A DNA stretch of 64,000 bases, taken from contig JBCBKU010000005.1 of NCBI GenBank assembly GCA_038521345.1, positions 109,503 through 173,502 on the forward strand, read 5' to 3'. The notes beneath the pieces were generated by a model, which saw only the letters and a program-made list of their open reading frames with translations, did no database searches and had not been told where the DNA came from. This document shows, piece after piece, positions 32,926-41,332 of the stretch. This stretch comes from JBCBKU01 sp038521345 (GTDB taxonomy: Bacteria; Pseudomonadota; Alphaproteobacteria; Rhodobacterales; Rhodobacteraceae). Both the position numbers and the translations under genes were made by a program. How positions within the stretch are numbered: the first letter of the stretch is position 1; every line of letters starts with the position of its first letter.

Positions 32926-33375
32926 TCACCCGGGCAGGCGTCCTTCCAAGGCATAGCGCAGGATCTCCACCACCTGCTCGGGGCGTTCCGCCACCGCAAG
33001 GGCGGCAGCATCGACTTCCTTGAGCGCATGCGCATGCTCTGGTGGGTGAAGAATGATAAGCGCTTTGCCCTTTGCAGCGGCATAGCCCGCATCGAAAGCT
33101 GCGTTCCACTGTTTGTACTTCTCGCCAAAGCGGACCACGACGATGTCGGCTGCATCAATTGCAGTCCGGGTGCGGATAGCATTGACCATAGCGCCCTTGT
33201 GGTCATGCCAATACTTCGAAGGCTCGGCCCCAAGAATGGCGACACCGCAATCGTCGGAGGCTGTGTGGTTCGTCACCGGCGACGCGAAAGTGACATCAAG
33301 TGCCTTCGCACCCGCTACGATCGTATCGCGCCAATCCGTATGGATTTCGCCCGAGAGGTATACATTCAATGCCAT
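32926..33375 (-). CDS. ytoQ: YtoQ family protein
   Basis: A 149-residue protein of the YtoQ family. It begins MALNVYLSGEIHTDWRD and contains LGAEPSKYWHDHKGAMVNAIRT in parts, DIVVVRFGEKYKQWNAAFDAGYA and the HPPEHAHALKEVDAAA segment. The fold resembles nucleoside 2-deoxyribosyltransferase-like proteins, with an N-terminal Rossmann-type strand and conserved Glu residues, but no activity is established to my knowledge. The start ATG 33375 has a GGAG site nearby; the frame is open further upstream but runs into pheT. It is 25 bases after pheT. Confidence 0.88.
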   Translation of the reverse strand: MALNVYLSGEIHTDWRDTIVAGAKALDVTFASPVTNHTASDDCGVAILGAEPSKYWHDHKGAMVNAIRTRTAIDAADIVVVRFGEKYKQWNAAFDAGYAAAKGKALIILHPPEHAHALKEVDAAALAVAERPEQVVEILRYALEGRLPG

Positions 33376-33400
33376 GCTCCGACCTTTCTGTTCTGGTTTC

Positions 33401-35809
33401 TCAGCCGCGAAGCACGCCCCCGGTCGCGCGCGCCACTTTGTCGACGATCCGGGCGCCAACGGCTTCGATTTCCTCCTCGGTCAACGTCGCCTCTTGAGGT
33501 TGCAGTCGGACAGTGATGGCGAGGGACTTCATTCCCGCACCCAGCGAGCCGCCCTCGAACTGGTCGAAGACCCGGACACTTTCAATCAGCGACTTGTCGG
33601 CGCCCGCGGCCGCATTCACGAGAGTCAGAGCCTCGATATCCTGGCCGACGACAAAGGCAAAATCGCGCTCGACCGCCTGCAAATCCGAGATTTGGAGCGC
33701 CGGGCGCGTTGTGACCACGTTGCGCGGCGCCGGAACTGCACCGAGATGTACTGTGAAAGCGACGGCCGGACCTTTGACATCCAAAGCGGCAAGGATTTTC
33801 GGATGAACCTCGCCATAGACGGTAAGGATTTTTTTCGGCCCGAGGCAGATCATACCGTGACGACCAGGATGCCAGGCATCACCGGCGCCGCGAATGATCT
33901 GAGCTTTTGACGGCGCGCCGATCGCAGCGAGCACCGCTTCGGCATCCGATTTTGCGTCGAAAAGATCGACCTCACGTCCAGCACCATGGACACCTTTCGC
34001 ACCGGTCCGACCGACGAGAAGACCGGAAAGAAGCGTCTCCTGTTCTTCGGGTTCTCCGCCCGCGAAGACCGCGCCCACCTCGAACAACGCCAAATCGGCG
34101 AAACCGCGCGCCTGATTACGCGCTGCAGCCCGCAAGAGACCCGGCAGAAGTGCGGGCCGCATGTGGCTCATCTCGGACGAGATCGGATTGGACAACCGCG
34201 TCTCTTCCCCGCCGCCACCGAACAGTGCCGCGGCCTCGGCATCGATGAACCCATAGGTCACGCATTCATTGTAGCCTTGTGCCGCCGCGCGTCGGCGCGC
34301 GGCGGCTTCGCGTTTCTGCATCGGCGTCAGGATAGGGCGCGTGACACCAACCGCGGTCCGAGGCATGGGCTTGGCTTCCAGTTTGGTTAGCGACGCGATA
34401 CGTGCGACCTCTTCCACAAGATCTGCCGACCCGCGAACATCCGCGCGCCAGCTTGGAGGAAAAACGTCGTCCCCTTCAATCCGGAACCCCAAGGCGTTTA
34501 GGGTCGCTCTCTGAGTTTCCGCCGGAATGGTCATGCCGACCAAAGACTGAACGTGGTCCGTGTCGAGCTTGTAACTTCGCGTCTGGTCAATCGGCGCACC
34601 ATCCGCCACAACTTCAGAAGCCTCTCCGCCACATAAGTCCAGGATCATGCGGGTCGCCGCTTCGAGCCCCGGAAGCGTATATTGTGGATCCACACCCCGT
34701 TCGAAACGGTACTTGGCGTCCGAATTTATCTTCAGTTGCCGGCCGGTTGCAGCAATCGTCAATGGATCCCACCACGCGCTTTCAAGGAACACGTTGACGG
34801 TGGCCTCCGTGACGCCGGTTTCGGCACCACCCATCACGCCTGCGATGCTTTCAGGGCCGTTATCATCCGAAATGGCCATCATGCCCGCCGCGAAGGAATA
34901 GGACTTGTCGTCGAGTGCGACGATTGTCTCCCCTCCTGCCGCAGGGTGAACGCGCAATGCTCCCACGACCTTGTCGGCATCAAAGACGTGCAGGGGGCGA
35001 TTCTGGTCGTAAGTGAAGAAATTCGTGATATCGACCAAGGTCGAAATCGGTCTCAAACCGATTGCTTTTAGGCGGTCTTGAAGCCAACGCGGCGACGGAC
35101 CGTTCCGAACGCCCCGGATCACACGACCAGTGAAGTGGGGGCACCCATTCTCTTTGAGGGCCGGTTCAATCGACACCGGAATCGGGCAGGGAAAAGTTCC
35201 CTGGACAGTTTCTGTTTCAATGATCTTCAGCGTCCCGAGGCCCCGTGCCGCCAGATCGCGGGCAATACCCCGAACACCCAGCGCGTCTTGGCGGTTGGGT
35301 GTGATCGCGATCTCTATCATGGGGTCATTCAGGCCGGCATAGTCCACAAAGCGCTCGCCTAGCGGAGCATCTTCCGGCAGGTCGATAATCCCGTCATGGT
35401 CGTCTGAAATCTCAAGTTCACGCTCGGAGCACAGCATCCCATTGGACGCTTCGCCACGGATGACGCCCGGCTTCAGATCGACACCGGTCCCCGGAACATG
35501 TGTGCCAACCGGCGCGAACACACCAATCATTCCCGTGCGAGCATTCGGTGCCCCGCAGACCACCTGCACCTCTTCAGAGGGACCGTCCGGGCCGTTGGGC
35601 CAAGTCTCGACCCGGCACAGCCTGAGCCTGTCAGCGTTGGGATGCTGGACCGCCTCGATCACCCGTGCGATCCGGAACGCGCCAAGCCGGTCAGCAGGAT
35701 TCACAACGTCTTCGACCTCAAGCCCGAGATCCGTAAGTACCTCGGCGATTTCGACGACAGAGGCCTCGGTTTCAATGTGGTCTCTTAACCACGAAAGGGT
35801 GAATTTCAT
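33401..35809 (-). CDS. pheT: Phenylalanine-tRNA ligase beta subunit
   Basis: The 802-residue beta subunit of the alpha2-beta2 synthetase. It has the N-terminal tRNA-binding EMAP/OB domain (ARVIEAVQHPNADRLRLCRV, VVCGAPNARTG), the B5 and B3/4 domains (MAISDDNGPESIAGVMGG, VNVFLESAWWDP), the class II-like core, and the C-terminal ferredoxin-fold anticodon-binding domain (QAVERDFAFVVGQD, KSLAITVRLQPQEATLTEEE). Unusually, pheT is separated from pheS by two small genes on the opposite strand, so it probably needs its own promoter or transcription through them. ytoQ follows. Confidence 0.97.
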   Translation of the reverse strand: MKFTLSWLRDHIETEASVVEIAEVLTDLGLEVEDVVNPADRLGAFRIARVIEAVQHPNADRLRLCRVETWPNGPDGPSEEVQVVCGAPNARTGMIGVFAPVGTHVPGTGVDLKPGVIRGEASNGMLCSERELEISDDHDGIIDLPEDAPLGERFVDYAGLNDPMIEIAITPNRQDALGVRGIARDLAARGLGTLKIIETETVQGTFPCPIPVSIEPALKENGCPHFTGRVIRGVRNGPSPRWLQDRLKAIGLRPISTLVDITNFFTYDQNRPLHVFDADKVVGALRVHPAAGGETIVALDDKSYSFAAGMMAISDDNGPESIAGVMGGAETGVTEATVNVFLESAWWDPLTIAATGRQLKINSDAKYRFERGVDPQYTLPGLEAATRMILDLCGGEASEVVADGAPIDQTRSYKLDTDHVQSLVGMTIPAETQRATLNALGFRIEGDDVFPPSWRADVRGSADLVEEVARIASLTKLEAKPMPRTAVGVTRPILTPMQKREAAARRRAAAQGYNECVTYGFIDAEAAALFGGGGEETRLSNPISSEMSHMRPALLPGLLRAAARNQARGFADLALFEVGAVFAGGEPEEQETLLSGLLVGRTGAKGVHGAGREVDLFDAKSDAEAVLAAIGAPSKAQIIRGAGDAWHPGRHGMICLGPKKILTVYGEVHPKILAALDVKGPAVAFTVHLGAVPAPRNVVTTRPALQISDLQAVERDFAFVVGQDIEALTLVNAAAGADKSLIESVRVFDQFEGGSLGAGMKSLAITVRLQPQEATLTEEEIEAVGARIVDKVARATGGVLRG

Positions 35810-35921
35810 TCTGAAACTCGCGGATTGTTCATGATACTGGCGCGAAAGGCACCAAAAAGGTCAAATGAAGACAATGCCTTCGCCCATTTCTTGCCTAAAT
35901 TGAACGTTAGACCATGGTCAG

Positions 35922-35942
35922 TTAAGGAGTTGTTTTCCTTAA
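35922..35942. promoter_or_regulatory. Inverted repeat TTAAGGA-N7-TCCTTAA
   Basis: A perfect 7-base inverted repeat with a 7-base spacer sits in the divergent region between pheT (minus) and the first small gene (plus). A possible plus-strand promoter (TTGAAC, 17 bases, TAAGGA) overlaps it. It could be an operator for either side. This is a sequence observation only. Confidence 0.3.
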
Positions 35943-35970
35943 AGTTACGAGTGCGGTGGTTACCATGGGC

Positions 35971-36270
35971 ATGCGCCTTGTCGGAATTCTGCTGATCCTG
36001 TTTGCGATCGGTTTCGCCAGTGAGCAGAAGCTCTTTGCCAGCAATCAAGCTCGAGAAGCGCACGCTGAAGAACTTCAGGTTCAGCTTCTCGGGCATCTGA
36101 AAGCCGCTTGTCCCCGCAGGCTTGGAATGCCGCGCAACGAACTCCTCGATTGCTATCGCCGCGCGCGCGGTACGTTCAATGGTTCGACGGTGTTCATTCG
36201 CACGCCGCTTGCCGAGGAAGAGGAAGAGCCCAAGGGTCCGTTCAAATTCATCCGTCTGGGAGCCGACTAA
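35971..36270 (+). CDS. Small membrane-anchored or secreted protein, twin A
   Basis: A 99-residue protein that begins MRLVGILLILFAIGFASEQ, a single hydrophobic segment acting as signal or anchor. The remainder is an amphipathic helix (AREAHAEELQVQLLGHLKAAC), two cysteines (KAACP and LLDCYRRAR) and the C-terminal GSTVFIRTP followed by an acidic run. It closely resembles the next gene in its start, cysteine positions and GSTVFI motif, so the two are tandem paralogues. I start at ATG 35971 to match the twin; ATG 35965 or GTG 35956 are alternatives. It lies between pheT and pheS on the opposite strand. No known family recognised. Confidence 0.68.
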   Translation: MRLVGILLILFAIGFASEQKLFASNQAREAHAEELQVQLLGHLKAACPRRLGMPRNELLDCYRRARGTFNGSTVFIRTPLAEEEEEPKGPFKFIRLGAD

Positions 36271-36273
36271 CCG

Positions 36274-36471
36274 ATGAAGCTGCTCGGCATCATTCTTGTT
36301 CTCGGCACCATGGGCACGGCCGTCGTCCTCATGGACGGCCAGCGACCCGGTGCATTCGAAATGTCGGGCACCCTCCGGTCTGCCTGTTCGGACGGCCAGA
36401 AGGGTTTCTTGTGTGGCAGCGGCGTTCGCGCAACCCGCGGTGGATCCACGGTTTTCATCGCCACGGACTAA
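36274..36471 (+). CDS. Small membrane-anchored or secreted protein, twin B
   Basis: A 65-residue protein beginning MKLLGIILVLGTMGTAVVLM, a signal or anchor segment nearly identical in pattern to twin A (MRLVGILLIL). It then shows LRSACSDG, a second cysteine in FLCGSG, and RATRGGSTVFIATD at the end, paralleling LKAAC, LLDC and RARGTFNGSTVFIRT in twin A. It starts three bases after the twin A stop and ends five bases before the convergent pheS stop. The two conserved cysteines suggest an extracytoplasmic disulfide. Function unknown. Confidence 0.68.
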   Translation: MKLLGIILVLGTMGTAVVLMDGQRPGAFEMSGTLRSACSDGQKGFLCGSGVRATRGGSTVFIATD

Positions 36472-36476
36472 GTGGG

Positions 36477-37550
36477 TCATCGCGACAGGCCCCGGTGCAG
36501 CGTGGGCACGTCGTTTGCCACAAAGCCGTAGTGGCGCAACCAGCGCAAGTCGCTCTCGAAGAAAGCCCGCAAATCCGGGATCCCGTACTTGAGCATGGCA
36601 AGCCGATCGATCCCAAGACCAAACGCAAATCCTTGCCACTGGTCCGGATCGATATTGCCAGAGCGAAGTACGCTCGGATGCACCATGCCAGACCCACCGG
36701 CCTCGAGCCAATCGTCGCCCTCGCCCACCTTCAGCTGACCACCCTCCCATGAGCAGCGGAAATCGATCTCGGCAGACGGCTCTGTGAATGGGAAGTGAGA
36801 AGCCCGGAACCGGACCTCGACGCCATCAACCTCAAAGAATGCAGCCGCGAACGCTTCGAGGCACCACTTCAGATTGGCCATCGAGATATCGCGATCAATC
36901 GCCAGACCTTCTACCTGATGGAACATGGGCGTGTGGGTCAGGTCATAGTCCGAACGATACACGCGCCCCGGGGCGATGATCCGGATCGGCGCACCCTGGT
37001 CCTGCATTGTCCGGATCTGGACAGGCGAGGTATGGGTGCGCAGAACATGTGGCGGACGGTTATCCCCTGCTTCGCGATGGATATAGAACGTGTCCATCTC
37101 GGTCCGGCTCGGGTGCTCAGGCGGGATGTTCAACGCGTCGAAGTTGTACCAATCGCTTTCGATCTGCGGCCCTTCCGCAACCGCGAAGCCCATGTCAGCA
37201 AATATCGCGGTGATTTCTTCGGTCACCTGACTGACAGGGTGCACAGAACCTTCGCGGTGTGGGCGTGACGGCAACGTGACGTCCAGCCACTCCTCGGCCA
37301 ACCGCGCGTCCAGCGCCGCGTCCGAAAGCGCCGCCTTTTTTGCGGCCACGGCGGCGATGATCTCGTCTTTTAATGCGTTCAACGCCGGTCCCGCCACTTG
37401 GCGCTCTTCCGGGGTCATTTTCCCGAGCTCGCGCATTTTCAAGCTGATCTCGCCCTTTTTCCCCACGGCTTGCACGCGCAGGGCCTCAATGGCGTCCTCG
37501 TCCGAGGCACCGCCGATCAGACCCAGATATTTCTCGCGAAGATCGTCCAT
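36477..37550 (-). CDS. pheS: Phenylalanine-tRNA ligase alpha subunit
   Basis: The 357-residue catalytic subunit that activates phenylalanine and charges tRNA-Phe. Class II motifs are visible: VTEEITAIFADMGFAVAEGP, DTFYIHREAGDNRPPHVLRTHTSPVQIR in parts, motif 2 near IIAPGRVYRSDYDLTHTPMFHQVEG in parts, and motif 3 GFAFGLGIDRLAMLKYGI. The N-terminal coiled coil starts at MDDLREKYLGLIG. I place the start at ATG 37550; an adjacent ATG at 37553 is equally possible. It is divergent from the GMC oxidoreductase gene and followed by the opposite-strand twin genes rather than directly by pheT. Confidence 0.97.
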   Translation of the reverse strand: MDDLREKYLGLIGGASDEDAIEALRVQAVGKKGEISLKMRELGKMTPEERQVAGPALNALKDEIIAAVAAKKAALSDAALDARLAEEWLDVTLPSRPHREGSVHPVSQVTEEITAIFADMGFAVAEGPQIESDWYNFDALNIPPEHPSRTEMDTFYIHREAGDNRPPHVLRTHTSPVQIRTMQDQGAPIRIIAPGRVYRSDYDLTHTPMFHQVEGLAIDRDISMANLKWCLEAFAAAFFEVDGVEVRFRASHFPFTEPSAEIDFRCSWEGGQLKVGEGDDWLEAGGSGMVHPSVLRSGNIDPDQWQGFAFGLGIDRLAMLKYGIPDLRAFFESDLRWLRHYGFVANDVPTLHRGLSR

Positions 37551-37673
37551 CATAAACCCCGAGGCCAGCGTCCCGCGGTGGTTAGCCCCTCGGCCTCCGT
37601 GGCGCAAGAGAACCCCGGCTTGCCGAGGGTCAACGACCGTGCCACTTTCCCGGAACTTCCAAGAGCAAGGCCA

Positions 37674-39086
37674 ATGTTCGCGCCGATAGACCCAGAAACC
37701 GCTGCCGCACGGACATGGGATGCGATCCTTGTTGGGTCCAGTTTTGCGTCCATGTTTTTCCTTCTGGGCCTGCCGGCGGGTGCCAACGTGTTGATCGTCG
37801 AAAAAGGCCTACTGGCTCCTCACGTGGATCAATTGAACGGTGCGCGTCCGAAGCCGGAGACGTTCCGGCAAAGGGATCCCGGTCCCGACCCAAAGCCCTG
37901 GGTTGCGCACAGTATGGTGGGTGGAAACTCTAACTGCTGGTGGGGGCAGGTGCCACGGTTCCAAGTCTCGGACTTTACCTTATTCGAAGACCATGGACGC
38001 GCTGCACCTTGGCCGCTGCGGTACGGTGACATCGAAGGCGCCTACGCAACGGTCGAAACCGTGATGGAGGCTGCGGGCGACAGCGAAACGCCCGGGCGCC
38101 AACGGCCTTACCCGTTTCCACCCCATACCATGGGCCGCGCCGAAGCACGCGCGGCCGAGGTTTTTCCACAGCTCTGGCGCGCGGCACCAACAGCACGTTC
38201 AAACGGCGGCGCACGCCCAAAATGCTGCGCCAACGGCGTCTGTTCTTTATGCCCGGTGGACGCAAAGTTCACGATCCTGAATGCGGTGGAAAAGTTCAAC
38301 CGCCCAGAGGTACGCATGCTGACCGGGGTTGGTGCGGAGACGGTGACATATGACGGAGCAAGAGCCAGCGGGGTGGCTCTTCACGGCGGGCTCAAGCTAC
38401 GATCGGGATTGGTGGCTCTCGGGGCCGGGGCGATCTGGAATGCGACGATTCTTCTGCGCTCGGGCCTCGGGCTTCCAGCGCTCGGGCGGTATCTGCACGA
38501 GCAAGCGTCGATCGTGCGCCGCTACGATGTTGGCCATCCGGGATTGTTCGGCGGATCGTCGATCACCGCCCACTATCTGGGCGAGTTGGACGGTCCATTC
38601 CGGAAAGTCAGCGCCTCGGTTCTCGTGGAGAGTTTTACCACAGGTGTCCCGGTCCGGTCCGAACCCGGACGTTGGAGCGACCGGATGCAAGTCAAGTTCA
38701 TTGCCGAAGACCTGCCGCAACCCGAAAACCGGGTCACGCTAGGCCCGGACGGGTCCCCCCGGATCACTTGGAACGGCCATCACCCGTATGCCCTGGCCGG
38801 GCTTTCTCGCGCCGAGGCCAGGTTCTCCGAAGCACTGCCGTTTCCAATCGAGAGGCTGGCCGCCGGATGGACCTCGGCCACCGAGGCGCATATCCAGGGC
38901 ACCCATCGCATGGGCATTGATCCGGAAACGTCCGTCGTCGGACCAGAACTTGAGGTTCACGGCGTTCGAGGGCTTTTTGCCTTGGGTTCGGGTGCTTTCC
39001 CGACATGTTCGGCAGCCAACCCAACACTTACTCTGTCGGCCCTGTCGTTACGTGCAGGGCGTTTGGCCATGGGAGCCTCGAGATGA
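37674..39086 (+). CDS. GMC-family FAD oxidoreductase with cysteine cluster
   Basis: A 470-residue glucose-methanol-choline type flavoprotein. Family marks are VGGNSNCWWGQVPRF (residues 82-96), GTHRMGIDPE near the end and NPTLTLSALSLR at the C terminus. The N-terminal nucleotide loop is degenerate: VGSSFASMF instead of GxGxxG. A cysteine cluster CCANGVCSLCPVDAK (Cys184, 185, 190, 193) resembles the C-x-x-CP-x-x-AK element of many GMC dehydrogenases and of Fe-S-containing sugar dehydrogenases. The start has an AAGG site four bases upstream. Its stop overlaps the next gene in ATGA, so the two are a coupled pair. Substrate unknown; likely an alcohol or sugar. Confidence 0.87.
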   Translation: MFAPIDPETAAARTWDAILVGSSFASMFFLLGLPAGANVLIVEKGLLAPHVDQLNGARPKPETFRQRDPGPDPKPWVAHSMVGGNSNCWWGQVPRFQVSDFTLFEDHGRAAPWPLRYGDIEGAYATVETVMEAAGDSETPGRQRPYPFPPHTMGRAEARAAEVFPQLWRAAPTARSNGGARPKCCANGVCSLCPVDAKFTILNAVEKFNRPEVRMLTGVGAETVTYDGARASGVALHGGLKLRSGLVALGAGAIWNATILLRSGLGLPALGRYLHEQASIVRRYDVGHPGLFGGSSITAHYLGELDGPFRKVSASVLVESFTTGVPVRSEPGRWSDRMQVKFIAEDLPQPENRVTLGPDGSPRITWNGHHPYALAGLSRAEARFSEALPFPIERLAAGWTSATEAHIQGTHRMGIDPETSVVGPELEVHGVRGLFALGSGAFPTCSAANPTLTLSALSLRAGRLAMGASR

Positions 39087-39442
39087 ACCGGCGTCGTGCG
39101 GTCACTGTGCTATTGGCCGCTGGCGCGGCCGTGGCTGGCGGTTTCGGCGCCTTCCGGTCCGGTCCGGAGCGCAGTATCCGAAGAGCGCTTGCCGACAGTT
39201 TTGGTCCAGACCTCGCGCGGGCGCCAGATGCAGTTGCTTTCGTCCAGGACCTGGCCGCGAGCGGTCGCGTTGCAACAGCCTTAGATCATACGGACCGTTT
39301 GCGTGACCAAGTGGCCTCTGAGTTCGCGCTCGCCACGAACGCGGTTCGCGCCGCAGAGACTGGCGAGGCGCTGGTCTATACCGGGCTCTTTGCACCCTAC
39401 ACGTTGACCTGCTTCAACCCGTTGTCATCGCACGCGCTTTGA
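39083..39442 (+). CDS. Small exported protein, candidate GMC partner subunit
   Basis: A 119-residue protein beginning MNRRRAVTVLLAAGAAVAGGFGAF, a membrane-anchor or Tat-like signal with an arginine cluster and alanine-rich core. The rest is helical (RALADSFGPDLARAPDAV, QVASEFALATNAV) and ends with FAPYTLTCFNPLSSHAL containing a single cysteine. Its ATG overlaps the GMC gene stop (ATGA), so both proteins should be made in linked amounts. Membrane-bound GMC dehydrogenases (gluconate, fructose, glucose types) commonly have a small Tat-exported subunit encoded next to them, which suggests this role; homology to a named small subunit is not evident by eye. Confidence 0.7.
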   Translation: MNRRRAVTVLLAAGAAVAGGFGAFRSGPERSIRRALADSFGPDLARAPDAVAFVQDLAASGRVATALDHTDRLRDQVASEFALATNAVRAAETGEALVYTGLFAPYTLTCFNPLSSHAL

Positions 39443-39563
39443 ACGCCGAGAAAAGGCAATAACGCATTGAGACGGGGCAGTGCGACCCACTTGTTGCGAC
39501 CTTCGCAAGCCGCTCGCGCTGGGCGATCTTGCAGGGAGGGACGATCACTCCCAATTCCGTTCC

Positions 39564-40679
39564 ATGACATTGATCTCGCCGGAACGGTACCATGGTCTCG
39601 ACGCACTGCGCGCAACGGCGATGCTGTTCGGCATCGTGATCCACGCCCTGCTGCCCTACACCGAACCCGAAATAATGATTGCGTTTGCTCCGGAGACCGC
39701 GGGCGATCCGCCGCCTGAGGCATCCAAATACTGGTTTGTGCTGATCCTATGGATCCACCAATGGAGGATGCCAGTCTTCTTTCTGCTTGCCGGGTTCTTT
39801 GCAGCGCTCGTGATTGAGCGAAAGGGCCCCGCGGCTTTCCTCGCTGACCGTTCGCTGCGGCTTCTCGGTGCGTTGATCCTGTTTCTGACCCTAATCACGC
39901 TGATTACTGACAAACCCTGGGCCGAACTGCACCACCTATGGTTCATCTGGTTCCTCGTGCAATTCTGTGCCGTGGCGATTTTTGCCCACTGGATCCGGCT
40001 TGGAGCCGCGATGCGGCCAACGCTTTGGATCTTTGGATCACTGCGCCGCATGGCCTTGATCCTGATCGTCATGGTCCCGCTGACAGTCTTCGCCAAGGAA
40101 AATTTTCTGTTACAGGTGATTCCAAAGAACCTTTGGGACTTCGCTTGGCAGGGACTTCTCTACTACGGCTTCTTCTTCGTGATCGGCATTGGGCTATGGA
40201 ACCGACGGGAACGAATAAAGGAGTTGGCCGCACCCGCCATTTGGGGCACGCTGATCGGGATCTCGACCTGCGTTCTGATCCTCTTGGCGGTCTTGCGGTA
40301 CATTGAAGCCGATGCGCCCGTCGTCTTTGCTCTTTCCATCCCTATCGGACAATTTGCCCTCATATTTGGGCTAATAGGAGCGGCGCACGCTCTGGTTCGC
40401 GCGGGAGGGCCTGTTCTGACCTTTCTCGTAGAGAGTTCTTACGCCGTCTATATCGTCCACGTTTACATCATCATGGGCGTCAGCGTTCAGTTTATCCTTG
40501 CTGGATACTCCAGTAGTGTGGTCGTGCCTCTCAGCATCGCCATCACGCTTCTTCTTAGCATTTCCGTCTATGTGATATTCGTACGCTATACGCCCCTCGA
40601 CTGGGTCATGGCCGGACCCAAGAAGGCACGCTTCCGATGGCCATTCGGGCCGTTCAACCGCCTTCGGTCACAAGGATGA
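39564..40679 (+). CDS. Acyltransferase 3 / OpgC-like integral membrane protein
   Basis: A 371-residue inner-membrane O-acyltransferase-type protein with about ten membrane helices. The N-terminal signature RYHGLDALRATAMLFGIVIHA carries the family histidine, and RMPVFFLLAGFFAALV follows. The family includes OpgC (succinylation of periplasmic glucans) and many polysaccharide O-acetylases. Start ATG 39564 fits the family; the frame is open upstream but unsupported, and there is no clear ribosome site. Its last 26 bases overlap the convergent SGNH hydrolase gene. The acceptor could be a glucan or surface polysaccharide; which one is not shown. Confidence 0.87.
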   Translation: MTLISPERYHGLDALRATAMLFGIVIHALLPYTEPEIMIAFAPETAGDPPPEASKYWFVLILWIHQWRMPVFFLLAGFFAALVIERKGPAAFLADRSLRLLGALILFLTLITLITDKPWAELHHLWFIWFLVQFCAVAIFAHWIRLGAAMRPTLWIFGSLRRMALILIVMVPLTVFAKENFLLQVIPKNLWDFAWQGLLYYGFFFVIGIGLWNRRERIKELAAPAIWGTLIGISTCVLILLAVLRYIEADAPVVFALSIPIGQFALIFGLIGAAHALVRAGGPVLTFLVESSYAVYIVHVYIIMGVSVQFILAGYSSSVVVPLSIAITLLLSISVYVIFVRYTPLDWVMAGPKKARFRWPFGPFNRLRSQG

Positions 40680-41331
40680 CCTCTGCCACGCGGGCCGCTA
40701 TCGCCTGAGATCCCTCGGCATTGGGATGAATCTGGTCGGTATCGTAGCGGTCAGCATTGCCGCGCCCGAACAAATCGCGTGTCGGCACGAATGCCACCGC
40801 AGGGCGGGTTCCGGCCATCCGAGCTAGCCGCCGGTTCAACTCTACCAACTCGTCGTCGCAAATGTCGAATGCGCCGCCCTGCCCACTCGGCCCGTAGTAT
40901 CCGACCCAAATTACCCGATGCCCGCGCGACAAAAGCTCATCGACAAATTGAGGGACCTCTCCGGATTGGCCGTCGGGTGCCGCCAGAGTTGAGAGGTCAG
41001 TCGCACATGATCGGCATCCACATGCATCCATAAGATCATTCGCGCCACCGTCGACAACGACCCAACCTGGCACTGGGCCAACCCGTTGGCGACGGATCTC
41101 GCGCAAGAAGACTGCTCCGCCCGAGAGTTGCGCCCCGCTGACAGCGTGGTCCCTGACGGGTCGGCGCAAAATGCCAGACAGCGCGTCGGCAATGGACCGA
41201 TCCTCGTTTCGGTTCCAGGCGAGAATACTATCCCCGAGCACGGTGACCGGCGGCAGGCTTTGCGCACCTGCCCCTGACGCAAAAAGCGCCGCGAAGGCGG
41301 CGCTTTTCCAGATCAGCGCTCGACGTCTCAA
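40654..41331 (-). CDS. SGNH/GDSL hydrolase (arylesterase type), exported
   Basis: A 225-residue esterase. Signal peptide MRRRALIWKSAAFAALFASGAGAQ. SGNH blocks: Ser35 in VLGDSILAWN (block I), Gly in AVSGAQLSGG (block II), Asn in VVDGGANDLMDAC (block III) and the Asp-x-x-His pair in TDQIHPNAEG (block V). It is like TesA-type lysophospholipase/arylesterases but has four cysteines (CGCRSC and DICDD), which suits a periplasmic disulfide protein. The only start in frame is TTG 41331, one base after the rplT stop. A terminator-like hairpin lies inside its signal-peptide codons. The 3' end overlaps the acyltransferase gene. Confidence 0.88.
   Translation of the reverse strand: MRRRALIWKSAAFAALFASGAGAQSLPPVTVLGDSILAWNRNEDRSIADALSGILRRPVRDHAVSGAQLSGGAVFLREIRRQRVGPVPGWVVVDGGANDLMDACGCRSCATDLSTLAAPDGQSGEVPQFVDELLSRGHRVIWVGYYGPSGQGGAFDICDDELVELNRRLARMAGTRPAVAFVPTRDLFGRGNADRYDTDQIHPNAEGSQAIAARVAEVILVTEGG
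41281..41307 (-). terminator. Intrinsic terminator-like hairpin after rplT, inside the next gene
   Basis: The segment AAAAGCGCCGC, loop GAAG, GCGGCGCTTTT forms an 11-pair stem, with a further A at one end. On the minus strand it is a GC hairpin running into five T residues about 26 bases after the rplT stop, the expected place for the rpmI-rplT terminator. It falls within codons 9-17 of the SGNH hydrolase gene (KSAAFAALF), so that gene is reached only by readthrough or by its own promoter, if the TTG start is right. Confidence 0.7.
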
Positions 41332-41332
41332 C

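Noticed and set aside
35806..36750. Minus-strand frame of 314 codons spanning the pheT/pheS gap
   Set aside because: It crosses into pheS and has no recognisable protein features; the plus-strand twin genes share sequence motifs with each other, which supports them instead.
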